Shown one piece after another: positions 12,501-23,031 of a DNA stretch of 64,000 nucleotides (its first letter is position 1; every line of letters begins with the position of its first letter). The DNA is taken from contig OZ026606.1 of assembly GCA_964020085.1 (NCBI GenBank), positions 3,001,423 to 3,065,422 on the forward strand, given 5' to 3'. The notes under the pieces were generated by a model that ran no database searches, was not told where the DNA came from, and saw only the letters and a program-made list of their open reading frames with translations. This DNA is from Micromussa lordhowensis. Taxonomy: Eukaryota; Cnidaria; Anthozoa; Scleractinia; Lobophylliidae. A program made the translations under genes and the position numbers.

Positions 12501-15500
12501 CTCACAGTGCCTCTCTCCACCCAGGTGTATAAATGGGTACCTGCTATTTGTTGGGAAAACCTAACCAAATTGCGGGGAAGTGACCTGCGATGGACTAGCA
12601 TCCTGTCCAGGGGAAGTAGAAATACTTCTAGCCGCTTAATGCTATAGAAACCGGGATAAGCTCCGGCAGCTATGAGCCAGCCTTGGCTCCAAGGCTTCAC
12701 TAATAAATAATTATTTACAATGAAACCTCCTGTAAGTGGATCGTCACACTTTGGTACCGTCTATGTTTTTCAAATCCACTTAATTTAAAATTTTGGTTTT
12801 CTTTTCAATTTTTCAAACCAGGTTGATTTTGATTTGTTGTACTCAGGGCTAGAGAAAAACTTGAATTCCAGCTAACCCTTCGGACAAGCAGCTCTCAGAT
12901 TTTGCTTGGCCTGGGCAAGTCTTTGTTTTATTTAGTTGGCAGATGACTTACCTTGGCCATTTCCCATTGAGCTAGTGAGAATGAAAAGTCACTTGCCAAG
13001 GATATCTACTTTTCCCGGACAACTGGATGACACTTTTTTTTGAGCCCGCGTACATGTAGATAGATTATGATATTGAATATGGCAAGAATACAACGACAAT
13101 ACAATACAACATGCCGGCAAGAATACAACATATTGAGCCTGATCATTTTGTCTGGAATACATGTATGTTAGGCTACTGTGGCAGCTATTTTGAATCCATT
13201 CCCACTACAGTATGGTGTCATTTACACTTTGTACTGTATGTTCACTGTGGAATCTAATGTACAGTACATGTAATTCTCAGTGCTTTCAATGAGATTTGAA
13301 GTAGGTGGCTACCTCAGAACAGCACCCGCCAGAGTAATATGAGAAGCCCAGGAGAATTTCTCTTTGGAGAATTTTCAAAAGTTAAATATACATGTACCTG
13401 TAGATTTTCAACAGGATACTCGCTGGAGCTCCGGTGGGTGCCGGGTCTCATTGAAAGCACTGAATACCGGTACTATGTAATCCAGACCTTTATCTGGATA
13501 ATACAATCATACTTGAATACAATGTATTATAATTTATTAACTAATCAACTAGTCAAATGACCTCATTAACAAGTTCTACAATGTATGTAATATGACATGA
13601 TTTAAAAGTTAGTTACCTTCTGCTGGGCAGTAACATTTTGTTACATTTTTTTGTATTTCAGAGAGTGAACAGTTGTCTTTTGCTAAAGCCACCCAGCTGC
13701 CAGCATTCCTTGAAAATGAAAAGCAATTGCTGGACCAAGAGATTAAACAATTGCATTACAATCGAATGCTGAGGGACAAGCAGTTTAGACAGTTGTATGA
13801 GGTGTGTCCACTACTTATGTAACTGATTACACAGTAATCTCATTTGAAGGCCTGTAGCCTCTTGCTACAGTCAATATGGTCAAGTTAGTTAGGAAAGATT
13901 GGAGACACCATGAAAAGCCGAAAGATCATTATTCTGTGAAGGATGTTTTCTTTCAGTTGCTTTTTGTGCTCATCATTTCATTTTTAGGATTACAGTAAAA
14001 ACCAGCGTGTAAGAACCTACATTTGTTTTAAGTATGGCAAGATAGGTTCTTGAATTTTGTGGTAGTTATCGCAATTTAGGCTATTAAGTAAGTTCTTGAT
14101 TTCTATGAAGGAGATACTATACGAGTTGATTACCAGAAAAATAAATAAACTTGGGTTTCAATCCTTGAATACAGTGTTTATTTTCAACTGTACATGTATT
14201 AGGTATGGTGTTGTAAATTATGTAAATTTGCAATCTCAAAGTTGCACTCCTATGTTAAAATGTTTATCATGATAATTTTATTGTAACCCACATATAAGAA
14301 CCAGCTTGATCTTGCTTGGCTAAACAGGTTCATATATTTTGGGTATTAAAATGGCAAATTTCTGCCAGCAGGTTCATAAACCACTTGGTTCTTACATGCA
14401 GGCTTTTAATGCATTTTTTTAGATCTTAGATATATTTTGTGGATTAGGTAGATTGTCTGAGCTGACAGTTGTAACCTAGCCATGCGTAAAAGGAGCAGAA
14501 TTCCAGTGAACTTGAGCCATTCAAGAATTCTCATGACTAACACATCTTTTTTTGTTTTTGTTAAATGCCAGGTACTGATGCAGTCACTTCAAACTCTTGA
14601 AAAGCTGATAACAGATCACAGGTTGCAGTCTCAGGGGAAGCATGATCGTGTGACGGCAGAGTGGCTGGCTGCTAAATGTGATGCTATGTGCCTTAAAGTC
14701 AGGTATTGACAGTTGGTTCTGTGATGTTATTTATGCAATGCATTTGTGGGAAACTGTACAAGACCCAGTGGAAAGCGACTCAACACTAACTGTAGCCAAC
14801 TAGCCACAGACTAGTAGAAATTTAGTTTAGGCTAGTAGGTTTTCAATTTCCACTAGCTAGCTTCTGTGGCTAGTAACCAAATTGAAATTGGCCAAACTCG
14901 TTACTGTCTTCCTCAAGGGAGACAAACATAAACACTTTAAAGAGGGTCTGGATTAGGAAGCTTAACACACAGTCATTGTGCTGTACTAGTGTGGAATGGC
15001 CTTAGAGTTCAAATCAGAAATCTGTAGGCGACTCCTACATGTGTATCTAATAGCATAAAGCATTTCATGGACACTGAAGTCTCATTGTAGATGATTTCTT
15101 TCATGTCTTCTCCTCACCTGTCTGTTTGATATTGTGCCGATATTGCAAAGAGACATTAGCTGATCATTAATCTTAAACTTCTTCCTTCCCAGAGTTCTTC
15201 AAAATCAGATGATACGGGATACGTACACCCCTGAAGCAATTGAGGCTCTTAAAAGAGTCAAGTATGTAACACTGCTAGTTTCAATCTTACAAGAACGACA
15301 AGAACGTAGTCGAAAGTCAGCTGTAGTCTTTGGGCAACGTATAGAGCTGTAGTTAAATGCCTTTGTATAATAATTGAGTGCTTCAGTGTGTGTTATTGTA
15401 TCTTTGTAGATTTAGTTTGTCTCTAATATTACACTAACAGCTGCAACACCACTCCTTCAATGCCAATCGGTCCTTTCAGATTTTCTTCAATTTACCTAAA

Positions 15501-16084
15501 GAGCAACCAGTAAACAAGAACATCGCCAAACAAAATAGTTAACGAACACAATGATGGCTTTGCACGTGCGTTGGCTGTGCATCTTGGTCCATTGGCTTCG
15601 CCAGGCTATGCGAAACAAAAATATGAATTGACTACTTTCTTCGTCCTTTCACAAAACATGATCACTCGCATTTGAAATGGAACTGTACCTTTACATGTTC
15701 AGCTCGAGCTAGTTTTTACCCTGTTAGGCTTTTAAGTACACTAACCCGACTGCGATACCTGTAAACAAGTCCTTTTTCTCACCCAACTCCCCTCTCTCTT
15801 TTGCTGTTTTCCCAGTAACACTTGGCCAGAAGTCACGTTTTAAAGTCCGCTTTACATGTTCTTATTTCAGGGCCTACTTAAAAGATGCCGAAGAAGACAG
15901 TTGCGCCCAGCTCCACCGCCTCACGCAAACACTGCTCGCTTACGAGTCGGTGGGGATGGGATTTGATGGACTTGTTCAGCAATACACAGTGCTTATGGCT
16001 GAGATTGACAACAAGAAATGGGCGCTCAGTGAACTAAGGCAAAATCAAGACAACGAACTAGACGACTTGTGGAATCAACGCTAA
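9554..16084 (+). CDS. HAUS4: HAUS augmin-like complex subunit 4 (9 exons, complete)
   Basis: Subunit of the augmin/HAUS complex, which recruits gamma-tubulin to the sides of spindle microtubules so that new microtubules branch from them. Coding exons are 9554-9584, 10815-10951, 11212-11343, 11906-12058, 12178-12259, 13662-13801, 14572-14702, 15193-15261 and 15871-16084. All are joined at GT-AG sites with matching phase and sum to 1089 nt, 362 residues, essentially the length of the vertebrate protein. Family landmarks are QQNPEFAKLL near the N-terminus, the long mid-protein coiled coil (LQTLEKLITDHRLQSQGK), and the C-terminal block from YESVGMGFDGLVQQYTVL to NKKWALSEL. The ATG at 9554 opens a 31-nt first exon; its split codon is completed by exon 2. 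It is divergent from the MARVEL gene, with a poly(A) signal just past the stop. Confidence 0.95.
10130..10300. repeat. Foldback-element fragment (family E)
   Basis: Intron 1 of HAUS4. Contains caaactcatgaaagtttggg, a central inverted ggaaacactcgcc / ggctcgtcttcc pair, and catgttctctatttctt. The same succession is seen in the outer element at 30044-30543. The short open frames on both strands here are by-products of the palindrome. Confidence 0.6.
12283..12822 (+). repeat. SINE flanked by about 112-bp direct repeats
   Basis: Two nearly identical direct copies, 12283-12397 and 12712-12822, flank the SINE described separately. Each begins tatttacaatgaaacctcct and ends tttttcaaaccagg. The only clear difference is a 4-base indel (gtctaattatg versus gtctatg). 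The flanks are far too long for a normal target-site duplication. It lies in HAUS4 intron 5. Confidence 0.85.
12398..12711 (+). mobile_element. tRNA-derived SINE, full length
   Basis: The head resembles a tRNA with an A box (tggcctcatggttagtg) and a B box (ggttcgagccc). A conserved body follows (gtgttgtgttcttgggcaag, ccacccaggtgtataaatgg, gatggactagcatcctgtcc) and then an AT-rich tail. Other copies are at 46788-47042 (plus strand, decayed head), 57185-57456 (minus strand) and a fragment near 46215-46290. The mobilising LINE is not in the window. Confidence 0.85.
13278..13462. mobile_element. TIR MITE family F, copy 1
   Basis: Bounded by cagtgctttcaatgagat and its inverse attgaaagcactg. The internal sequence (tgaagtaggtggctacct, aacagcacccgcc, agaatttctct, gagctccgg) is shared with the copy at 47822-48000. 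About 185 bp, in HAUS4 intron 5, no coding capacity. Confidence 0.8.
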
Positions 16085-16093
16085 TATCAGGCC

Positions 16094-16099
16094 AATAAA
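16094..16099 (+). terminator. HAUS4 polyadenylation signal
   Basis: Canonical AATAAA only 10 bases after the HAUS4 stop codon, implying a very short 3' UTR. Confidence 0.75.
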
Positions 16100-17068
16100 A
16101 CATTTAAAACTAGCGAAAAGATAAATCTTCCGAGCTTATCTCAATTACCAGATCATTCACACACATTAACTAAATGCTGTGAAAAAGCAAAGCTTTTAGG
16201 AGGACAGTGGCCATAGAAGGCGGTAATAATGGAATAAGGATAGTGGAATAAGGATAGTGGAACAAAGCAATCACGCATACGATCCAGAAGACGCTTGGAA
16301 ATGGACCAACGTCTGCAAAACGTGAGAACGTTCAACTCTGTAATCCCATTGTTTGTATATAGAGAAATTGTAAAAGCATGTTACTAAATAGCAAAGCTCT
16401 GGTCTGAATGAGTTATTAAATCAACAGTTTTCAGCAAATGTACGAGCAAATGATTGTTTGAAAAAAACACACACTACCGCCGTCTTAAAGTAGCCGCAAG
16501 TGGTTGATTTTACTTATAAACTTACAACACGATTTTTGTGATAAATATGTCTAAGTCTACTTACAAAGTTAACCATGCAATTACCAAATGGAAGGACAAT
16601 GGATAAACATTCGTTATATAGAATCGGATTGGAAGAAATCTTTGCAAAAACACTCCACTGTTACAACAACACCTTGCGCTAAAACGCGTGCAACTCTTTT
16701 GCCAAATTCTGTAAAGAAACATGGTTTCAACGTTAACTTGCTTTGCGATTGGAATTGTTAAAAAAGTTGTGTAACCACGGCAATGATTAGTTCATCACGT
16801 TAAAGAATTGCTCTTTGACATTCATTTTGACAAATCAAATGACGGAACTTTACAGGATTGAATATCAAAACATTTGAATAAAGTTTGGGTTAATTTTAAA
16901 TCTGGGTGGTTCTGTTCCTTGATAATATTAGTAAAGTGAAAATATAAACCCAAGTCAGTTTATTCAATGTAAAGTTTGTTTATAGCAAACATAGACACGT
17001 TTTTCAAAAGTTTATATTAAAGGCGTTCCAAATAAGTTCTTTTTTTCACTCCAATACTCTTCTGTTTA
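16100..17068. other. Intergenic between HAUS4 and acyltransferase A
   Basis: No gene or obvious repeat was recognised. It holds the presumed 3' UTR of acyltransferase copy A; its poly(A) signal is listed separately. Confidence 0.5.
16959..16964 (-). terminator. Poly(A) signal of acyltransferase copy A
   Basis: The plus strand reads tttatt (AATAAA on the minus strand), about 105 bp beyond the stop codon of the minus-strand acyltransferase. Confidence 0.5.
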
Positions 17069-18553
17069 TCATTCTGATGTTTTACTAACATCTTTCAAAA
17101 TTTGCAAGGTCAAGTCAGTGAACTCTTCTGCTTGTGCTTTAGTAGTGACGTGTGGAAAATATTCCACAGCCCAGTATAGCTTGCCATCTACAGTGAGGAT
17201 GTTGTTTCCGAATATGTGACCAATTTTGTCTCCCTGCAGACCAAAATACGACCCAGCAAACTTGTATGGACTCGCGTCACTTTGATCTGTTTTGAGGGCT
17301 CCGCAGTTAGTGATGTTTAAAATCTGCGTTCTACGACCTTCGTTGTATTCATAGTCGTTTATTCTGCAGTAAGCTGAGCTATCGACACACTGATACAACT
17401 TTAGAATATTCCGATGTTTTCCAGAATCAAGCTGCGTGTGAACCTCGCGAGTACACGCGCGTGCTAATTCCCAAAAGCCCACCTTGTCATTGGAGTCAAC
17501 TTGGGGTATCGGAAAAGACACTGGGCTTACACCGACATAAACGCCAAACTCTTCGCTGGTAACTTTTGGCTCGCAATCCTTTCGTGCACTGAAGGTGTAA
17601 GATGAATCCACGGTAACGGGAGATTTTAAATCGTGTTTATTTTGTTGAAGAATTCGCGCGATCGCGAGATGTGTGGAGGCAGTAATCGCCCCATGTACTG
17701 TGCACTTGTTTGCTTTACAGCTCTTTATCAGCAGCCTGGTTTCTTCTTCAGACAGGCTGCGACTCAGAAGACAGGTTCTCTTCGCTACCGATGGATCTGA
17801 AGTAGCAACAGGGGGATAAACTGACAGGTACAAATTCTGTGGTTTGGCAAAGAATGTTTTAACCCGCTGGAGCGTGAAATAGCTTGAAAATAAAAACCTC
17901 TCTGCAATGCTGGGTGCAATTAGGTTTGACATCAGTGATTCCAAAGGGGGTCTGAAAGGCAAGCTTCCTACCTCAAATTCTTCACCAGTGTGGAGAGAAG
18001 TTAAAAATTCCAGCAACTTTTTCTGAAGCTCGAAGATGGAGAGCGCGTCACAGATAACATGTAGAAATGTGAATACCAATGCATTTCGCAATTTTCCATC
18101 GACTAATGTTTCTCTCAGTAACCTGACGCGCCACAAAGGTCCTGTTCCAGTGTTGAATAAAGCACCGTTTAATTCTTCATCGAAGCCCTCCTCCCATTTA
18201 TCAGCCGTTATCCCGTCTAATACTTCAAAGTCAACTGTATCATGGCTGTCCATTTCTTCAAAGCACGCTTCACTGTCTCTCTCGTTGATACGCATTCGTA
18301 GTAAAGGAAACCGCTTGGGAAGAAGACTGAGCGCTTTTGTAAGGTGATCTTGATTCAGTTCTTCCTTAGAATCCAACAGCAATACAGAAGAAACAGTCCC
18401 CCAGTGATTCACTCTTTCTCTTTCCAGCAGCACTCGTTCTGCGAATCCCAATGGCCTCGATAATCTACTGTCTTTCGATAGACGGACGGTGAAATCTTCG
18501 TTACCGTCTGCATGTGGTTCATTCTGATGGACCTGGCACTTGCTATTTGCCAT
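17069..18553 (-). CDS. HXXXD-type acyltransferase, copy A (intronless)
   Basis: Single-exon protein of 494 residues resembling the condensation-domain / alcohol-acetyltransferase / PapA-like superfamily. The catalytic HXXXD motif is His165-Val-Ile-Cys-Asp169, after a hydrophobic strand (NALVFTFL). In this superfamily the His acts as base when an acyl group moves from CoA or a carrier protein to an alcohol or amine; substrates cannot be read from sequence. Later conserved blocks are KANKCTVHGAITASTHLAIA (about 290-310), EYNEGRRTQI with a TNCGAL strand, and NNILTVDGKLYWAVEYFPHV near the C-terminus. There is no signal peptide or membrane segment, so it is probably cytosolic. The ATG at 18553 is the first in frame. 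Copies B (36070-37524) and C (41050-42588) are close paralogues. The lack of introns beside intron-rich neighbours suggests retroposition or an originally transferred gene. Confidence 0.87.
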   Translation of the reverse strand: MANSKCQVHQNEPHADGNEDFTVRLSKDSRLSRPLGFAERVLLERERVNHWGTVSSVLLLDSKEELNQDHLTKALSLLPKRFPLLRMRINERDSEACFEEMDSHDTVDFEVLDGITADKWEEGFDEELNGALFNTGTGPLWRVRLLRETLVDGKLRNALVFTFLHVICDALSIFELQKKLLEFLTSLHTGEEFEVGSLPFRPPLESLMSNLIAPSIAERFLFSSYFTLQRVKTFFAKPQNLYLSVYPPVATSDPSVAKRTCLLSRSLSEEETRLLIKSCKANKCTVHGAITASTHLAIARILQQNKHDLKSPVTVDSSYTFSARKDCEPKVTSEEFGVYVGVSPVSFPIPQVDSNDKVGFWELARACTREVHTQLDSGKHRNILKLYQCVDSSAYCRINDYEYNEGRRTQILNITNCGALKTDQSDASPYKFAGSYFGLQGDKIGHIFGNNILTVDGKLYWAVEYFPHVTTKAQAEEFTDLTLQILKDVSKTSE

Positions 18554-18940
18554 TGCTCTTCGTTATCTTGCCTCACAAGATGTTTTTGTCTTTGCCTGCG
18601 CAATGAGAAGGTCGCAGGTTACTTGCGCAACTGAGTAGCCGACGTAAATTAAATATTACTATCGTAAGAAAAAAAGAAACATGTCGACTCCCGATGTAAC
18701 TCAAACCCTCAAGGCAAATTGAAGAAGGTTCGAGTTTCCGCCCGGGTCAACATGAGCCGAACCCAATGGCAGTTTGGGTCGACTCAAATAATTAAAAGAA
18801 CGCCGGTTTGAGTGTCAAAATGGCGCCTTTAGAGCTTTGATTATGCGTTCGACTCCTGCGAAGATCGGCGTTTGACCCCAAGTCGATCTTCAGGCGTTTT
18901 TCACGGCTGGCCATCCACAAAGCCACTCAATATGTTATTA

Positions 18941-19245
18941 TAAACAGAGAATATTTCGCAGGTATTGAATTTTCATTAACTGCGAATAGTTACCCAATAT
19001 ATTCAAAAACGGAGAATATTTCCCAGTTATTGAAATGTCATTAACTGCGAAGTAGTCCCCAATATGATATAAAACAGAGAGAATATTTCGCAATTGTTAA
19101 AATTTTATTAACTGCGAAGTAGTCCCCAATATACAAAACAGAGAGAATATTTCGCAGTTATTGAAATTTCATTAACGGCGAAATAGTCACCCGATATAAG
19201 ACCATATAAATAACGCGGAGCCTGAATATTTCGCAGTTATTGATG
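18941..19245 (+). repeat. Minisatellite, about 4.5 units of 60-70 bp
   Basis: Repeating unit: cagagaatatttcgcagtta, then ttgaaatttcattaactgcgaa, then tagtccccaatat. Copies begin near 18943, 19007, 19073, 19136 and 19219. Each unit contains its own inverted pair, cgcagttat and taactgcg, so every unit can form a hairpin. Confidence 0.85.
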
Positions 19246-20190
19246 CGATTTACTTTTTCAGAAAAATGTTTTGGTACCACGTTAAAGGACTTCAGGCACT
19301 CTCACTTCAAAAATAGGCTTCTCCAGGTAATAAGCTTCTCCAGGTCACATGCCCTACCCTAACCCTAACTATTATTGTAGCTCCTAAGTGTAAAGTGTGC
19401 TGTGTTCAGCATTCACACGATAACCTACTGATAAATGGTTCGAGAACCATGGAATTAAGTTCATTCTGTCCATAAGCAAGTTGGCCAGGGAGAAAAGCTC
19501 AGGAAACAGTGTTTAAGGGGTTTTTCCTCGTGAAAATGGGAAAAAGTTTACCAATATTAACTCATATTAACTAATAACTGAATAACAGGGAAAACATTTC
19601 ATTTCATAAATTGCCAATTTTAGAGGTTTGTGACCAAGATAATTGTGTCCTTCAGTAATCTTCAAAAGTTGACATGTGGTTGAAACCCAGTGGAGATATC
19701 GTGTGCGAAACTTTGGTGATCTGTCTATTTGGTCATTAATTGGCATGCAGTGAATCAAACTTTTAGATAAGATTCTGTGAGCGGCCGTCAAGTAACAAAT
19801 ATGGTGCCGAAGGCCCTATTCCACTAGGGGGGTTTGGGGCCATGCCCTCCCCTCCAGAAAATGTTGTAAAATTGAAGCGTGTTTGGCGCGTTTTCTACGA
19901 TTTCAGCCGATAAATTTAACGTATCGATCGGCCGAATGATAATGCGTCGCTTATACTTTTCCAAAAACCTAAAATAGAAACTGCCCACACTAAACGCATC
20001 AGTTGTGCTAACGCCTCCATTGATTGTCTTTGATCACATCGTTTGCCCAAGTGCAAAGTTGATCTTGGGGGCCATCTTAGGGGAATAAGATGCAAACATT
20101 CGGTGTACTTCATGATGAAAACAAGGGAACCTATTTTCTTTCCGCGTTCCTCCGTTCAGGCACCACGGTCCAAGATTATTTAGCCGGGGC

Positions 20191-20339
20191 AGCGAGCAAG
20201 CTCTCCATTTGGGTCTCACGCGAGATTTATTTTGGGCGCGAGCGGCCGCGAGAGGTTGAGTCCCGCCCCAATCCTCCCGCCGCCGCTCGCCGCTCGCGCC
20301 CAAAATCTCGCGTGAGACCCAAATAGAGAGCTTGCTCGA
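20191..20339. repeat. GC-rich foldback element
   Basis: The left arm (gcgagcaagctctccatttg, ggtctcacgcgagatt, ttgggcgcgagcg) is repeated inverted on the right, with arms of about 50 bp. The GC-rich centre reads gccgcgagaggttgagtccc. Base composition is much richer in GC than the surroundings. Confidence 0.8.
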
Positions 20340-21533
20340 AGGCTAAAGATTATTCAGCTAGAGAAAATGCTTGGCAAATTGATTTCAAATGCTTAGAAGA
20401 AATACAAAAGATGTGCTTAATGAAAAGGCATAATGCATTGTTCTACAGATCTTCATCTTTTCATATTGCTTGAGTTTACATTCTTTTACTTCTAATACAT
20501 CTGCGATGGACAAGCTCGGAGGTTTGCAGTATTATAACAAAACAGTACAAACATTAAGGACCAAAACGGGACTGAATTTCTTCCTCTTCAGTTTTTTTTA
20601 GAACTTTGTCCTTCGTAAGCCGCGGATAACGATATCTGTGAGAGCCTCTTCGACCAGCAAGGGTTTTTTGCAGAAACCCGATGGAAAAATGCAAAACGCC
20701 CCCGGTAGAACGCCGAACACCGTTTGCGTTCACTTTCACTCATGGTTGACTCAGTTTGTTTGCAGTTAGCTTTTATTTCATTGTTGGAGTACAAATGTTG
20801 TCTTTGTCCAATTTTGTCCTTTCCAATAAATAAAAGCTAACCGAAAGAAAACATGAGTGAAACTAACTGCAAGCAAGCAGTGCATTCGACGTTCTGCTAA
20901 ATACCTCTGCCAGCCTCTCTTCGACCACTGCGTAGCCAGCGTTCTTGTCGAACGAGCATTTTGGGCTGCGCGAAAATTGGGACGAGAGCACAAAAGTCGA
21001 AGGAATTGGGGAGGAGATGAGGAAAGGAGGGACTTCCCTTCTCTTCCCACCCCACTCCGCTTCTTCGACCTTTTTTCTCCAGATGCCCCGAGTTGTGCGT
21101 GTTTTGTTCATAAATGAAGAAAAGAAGCTGTCGAAATAAAATAAAAATAAATCGACCAGTCAATCAAAAAAGAAGTAGAAGAAGACAGTTCCGACATTCT
21201 AACCTGATACAGAAAGGCCATACTTTTTCATTCTCCTCTCTACTGTACGTGTTGAGACCCCAAAAAGAAGTGCAATTGTGGGGATCGGGGTTTAAATCCC
21301 TCGTTGAGAAGAAAAGATAACTGTTCCTCCTTTATTTCAAAGGCTGGTCTTCCACAGCGCTGAACATGAACTTGGGGAGAAAAATCGACTGTCTCTTGTT
21401 CGACCAACCTTGACTGTGCCTCGCGTGTTAGCTCCCCCAAGAAGGCGTACGATTTCTTATTTGAGCTCTTTCGCTTTTTACGAAGCTGCTTTCTTTCAGT
21501 GATTGTTGTTTGACCACATTTGTTTAAGGCGGG

Positions 21534-21939
21534 ACTAAACCTGAATTTAGGTGAAATTTTGGTAAGTTTATAGAGAGGTTGAAAGGGAAAAAAAGGGTTT
21601 TGGAACACCACCAGACAGTTGCCCGACCCCACAATGGCACCTAGGTTGTTAGGCAACTGTTTGGAGTGTATGTACCAATTTTTAATTTCAAACTCTAATT
21701 TTAAAACAACAACAAATCTTCCAAATTTCCTATTTCCATCAATTTTACTAATCCTTTGAGCAAAACTATTTCTCTCCAAATATACCTAAATATCACCAAA
21801 AAATTCACAAAACAACCCAAAACATAGATATGTGGGATGAGCATAGAGATTCTTGATTGCTTGAAACGTAAGCGAGATATTGGCATTAAAAACATAATAC
21901 CCAGCCAAAATACGGCTTTTAGGTTTAGTCCCGCCTTAA
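21534..21939. mobile_element. TTAA-flanked TIR element (family G, copy 1)
   Basis: Begins TTAAGGCGGGACTAAACCTG and ends GGTTTAGTCCCGCCTTAA, so both the terminal inverted repeats and a flanking TTAA are visible. TTAA target choice is typical of piggyBac-type elements. No transposase is encoded. The 179-codon open frame on the minus strand across this region is not protein-like. Confidence 0.7.
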
Positions 21940-21997
21940 ATAAAGCTTGTCATAATTTAAGGAGGGTGTTCAATATCAGTATGTATATAACAAACAT

Positions 21998-22110
21998 AAT
22001 ACCACATGGAAAGTGCTTTGTACGGTGTTTACACACTCGTTGTTTTGTATCAGAAATCTCACTCGCCACAACTCGTGTGTAAACCGTACGCGCGCACTTT
22101 CCATGAAGTA
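21998..22110. repeat. Short palindromic element
   Basis: The left arm atggaaagtgctttgtacgg with tttacacac and the right arm gtgtgtaaaccgtacgcgcg with cactttccat are inverted copies. The flanks (aataccac / gaagtatt) may extend the pairing. Confidence 0.7.
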
Positions 22111-23031
22111 TTCTATCTATCTGTTTGTGGGTGGTTTTTAAGGTTAACAAGCGTACGCATAAGATAATCGATTCTCAAAACCAATCCGTCGATTTCAAAT
22201 GGATCTGTGGTACTTTCTAGGGCCGTAATGGCTTGAAGATACCCACTCGCCGCCATTTGTTTTGAGCCCACAAGAGTACAGCGGGCTTTCTGTTGACACG
22301 TCACGTTTTTTATAGGTTTCCACATACCTTTAGTCGTTACATCGCTTTCTTTTAAATCAGTTTCCCCAACTAATCACCATATAAAAACAGTGTTCGCGTG
22401 GTATTGTTTACCTACCATTTGAAATTCCCGGGCAGAGTTCATGGTGACGTCATAATGGCTAAGATCATCGGCCGCGCAATCGCATGGCTCGGGCTGCGCA
22501 AGCAAAGTTGACCCTCTCTCCTGATGCGTGTCGAACTCCGCACGAAATGAACAAGTTCGCATAAAATGAAAAACTTAGCACGAAATGAACAAGTTCACAT
22601 GTCGGATTTTTAGGCATTGAAATGAAAATGTGAAACAAGATCGTCGTCTGGAAAAAAAATTTCGGACAGGGAAAACTTCAAAGTCGCATTATAGAACTTT
22701 AATGTTGCATGTCGCATTGGTAAACTCCAGTGTTGCATCGTGAAACATCAAGGTCGCACTGCGAAGTTATAATGTCGAACTGCGGAAAACTAAGATAAAA
22801 CGTGATCCTAGCATCGAAAGCGAAAGTCGAATTTTGGCGGGGATATTATATTTATGAATGACCATACATACTGAAGAGCTGTATCCGCGACATCCAATCA
22901 CACAACAAGGCGGGAACTGCGGTTAAATTTTAGACCAATCGGATCCGACCAATCCAGATAAAATCAATATTCATGAATGAAACCGTTAAGTACATGACTC
23001 CTTCCCGCCAAAAGCTGCTTTTCTTCGGTTC

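Larger units (their letters stand above)
18554..23031. other. Repeat-rich intergenic block
   Basis: No gene supported. Contents are a minisatellite (18941-19245), a foldback (20191-20339), a TTAA-flanked TIR element (21534-21939) and a palindrome (21998-22110), all listed separately. Several minus-strand frames at 20.5-21.8 kb overlap one another in different frames and match nothing I recognise. The right 450 bp, directly upstream of the TRAF-like gene, should hold its promoter and 5' UTR. Confidence 0.55.

Noticed and set aside
18036..18347. 103-codon frames antisense to the acyltransferases, present in all three copies (also 37028-37339 and 41307-41618)
   Set aside because: Their conservation follows from the near-identical sense strand; no independent support.
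21240..21779. 179-codon open frame on the minus strand
   Set aside because: It runs into the TTAA-flanked element; no recognisable domain and no splice support.
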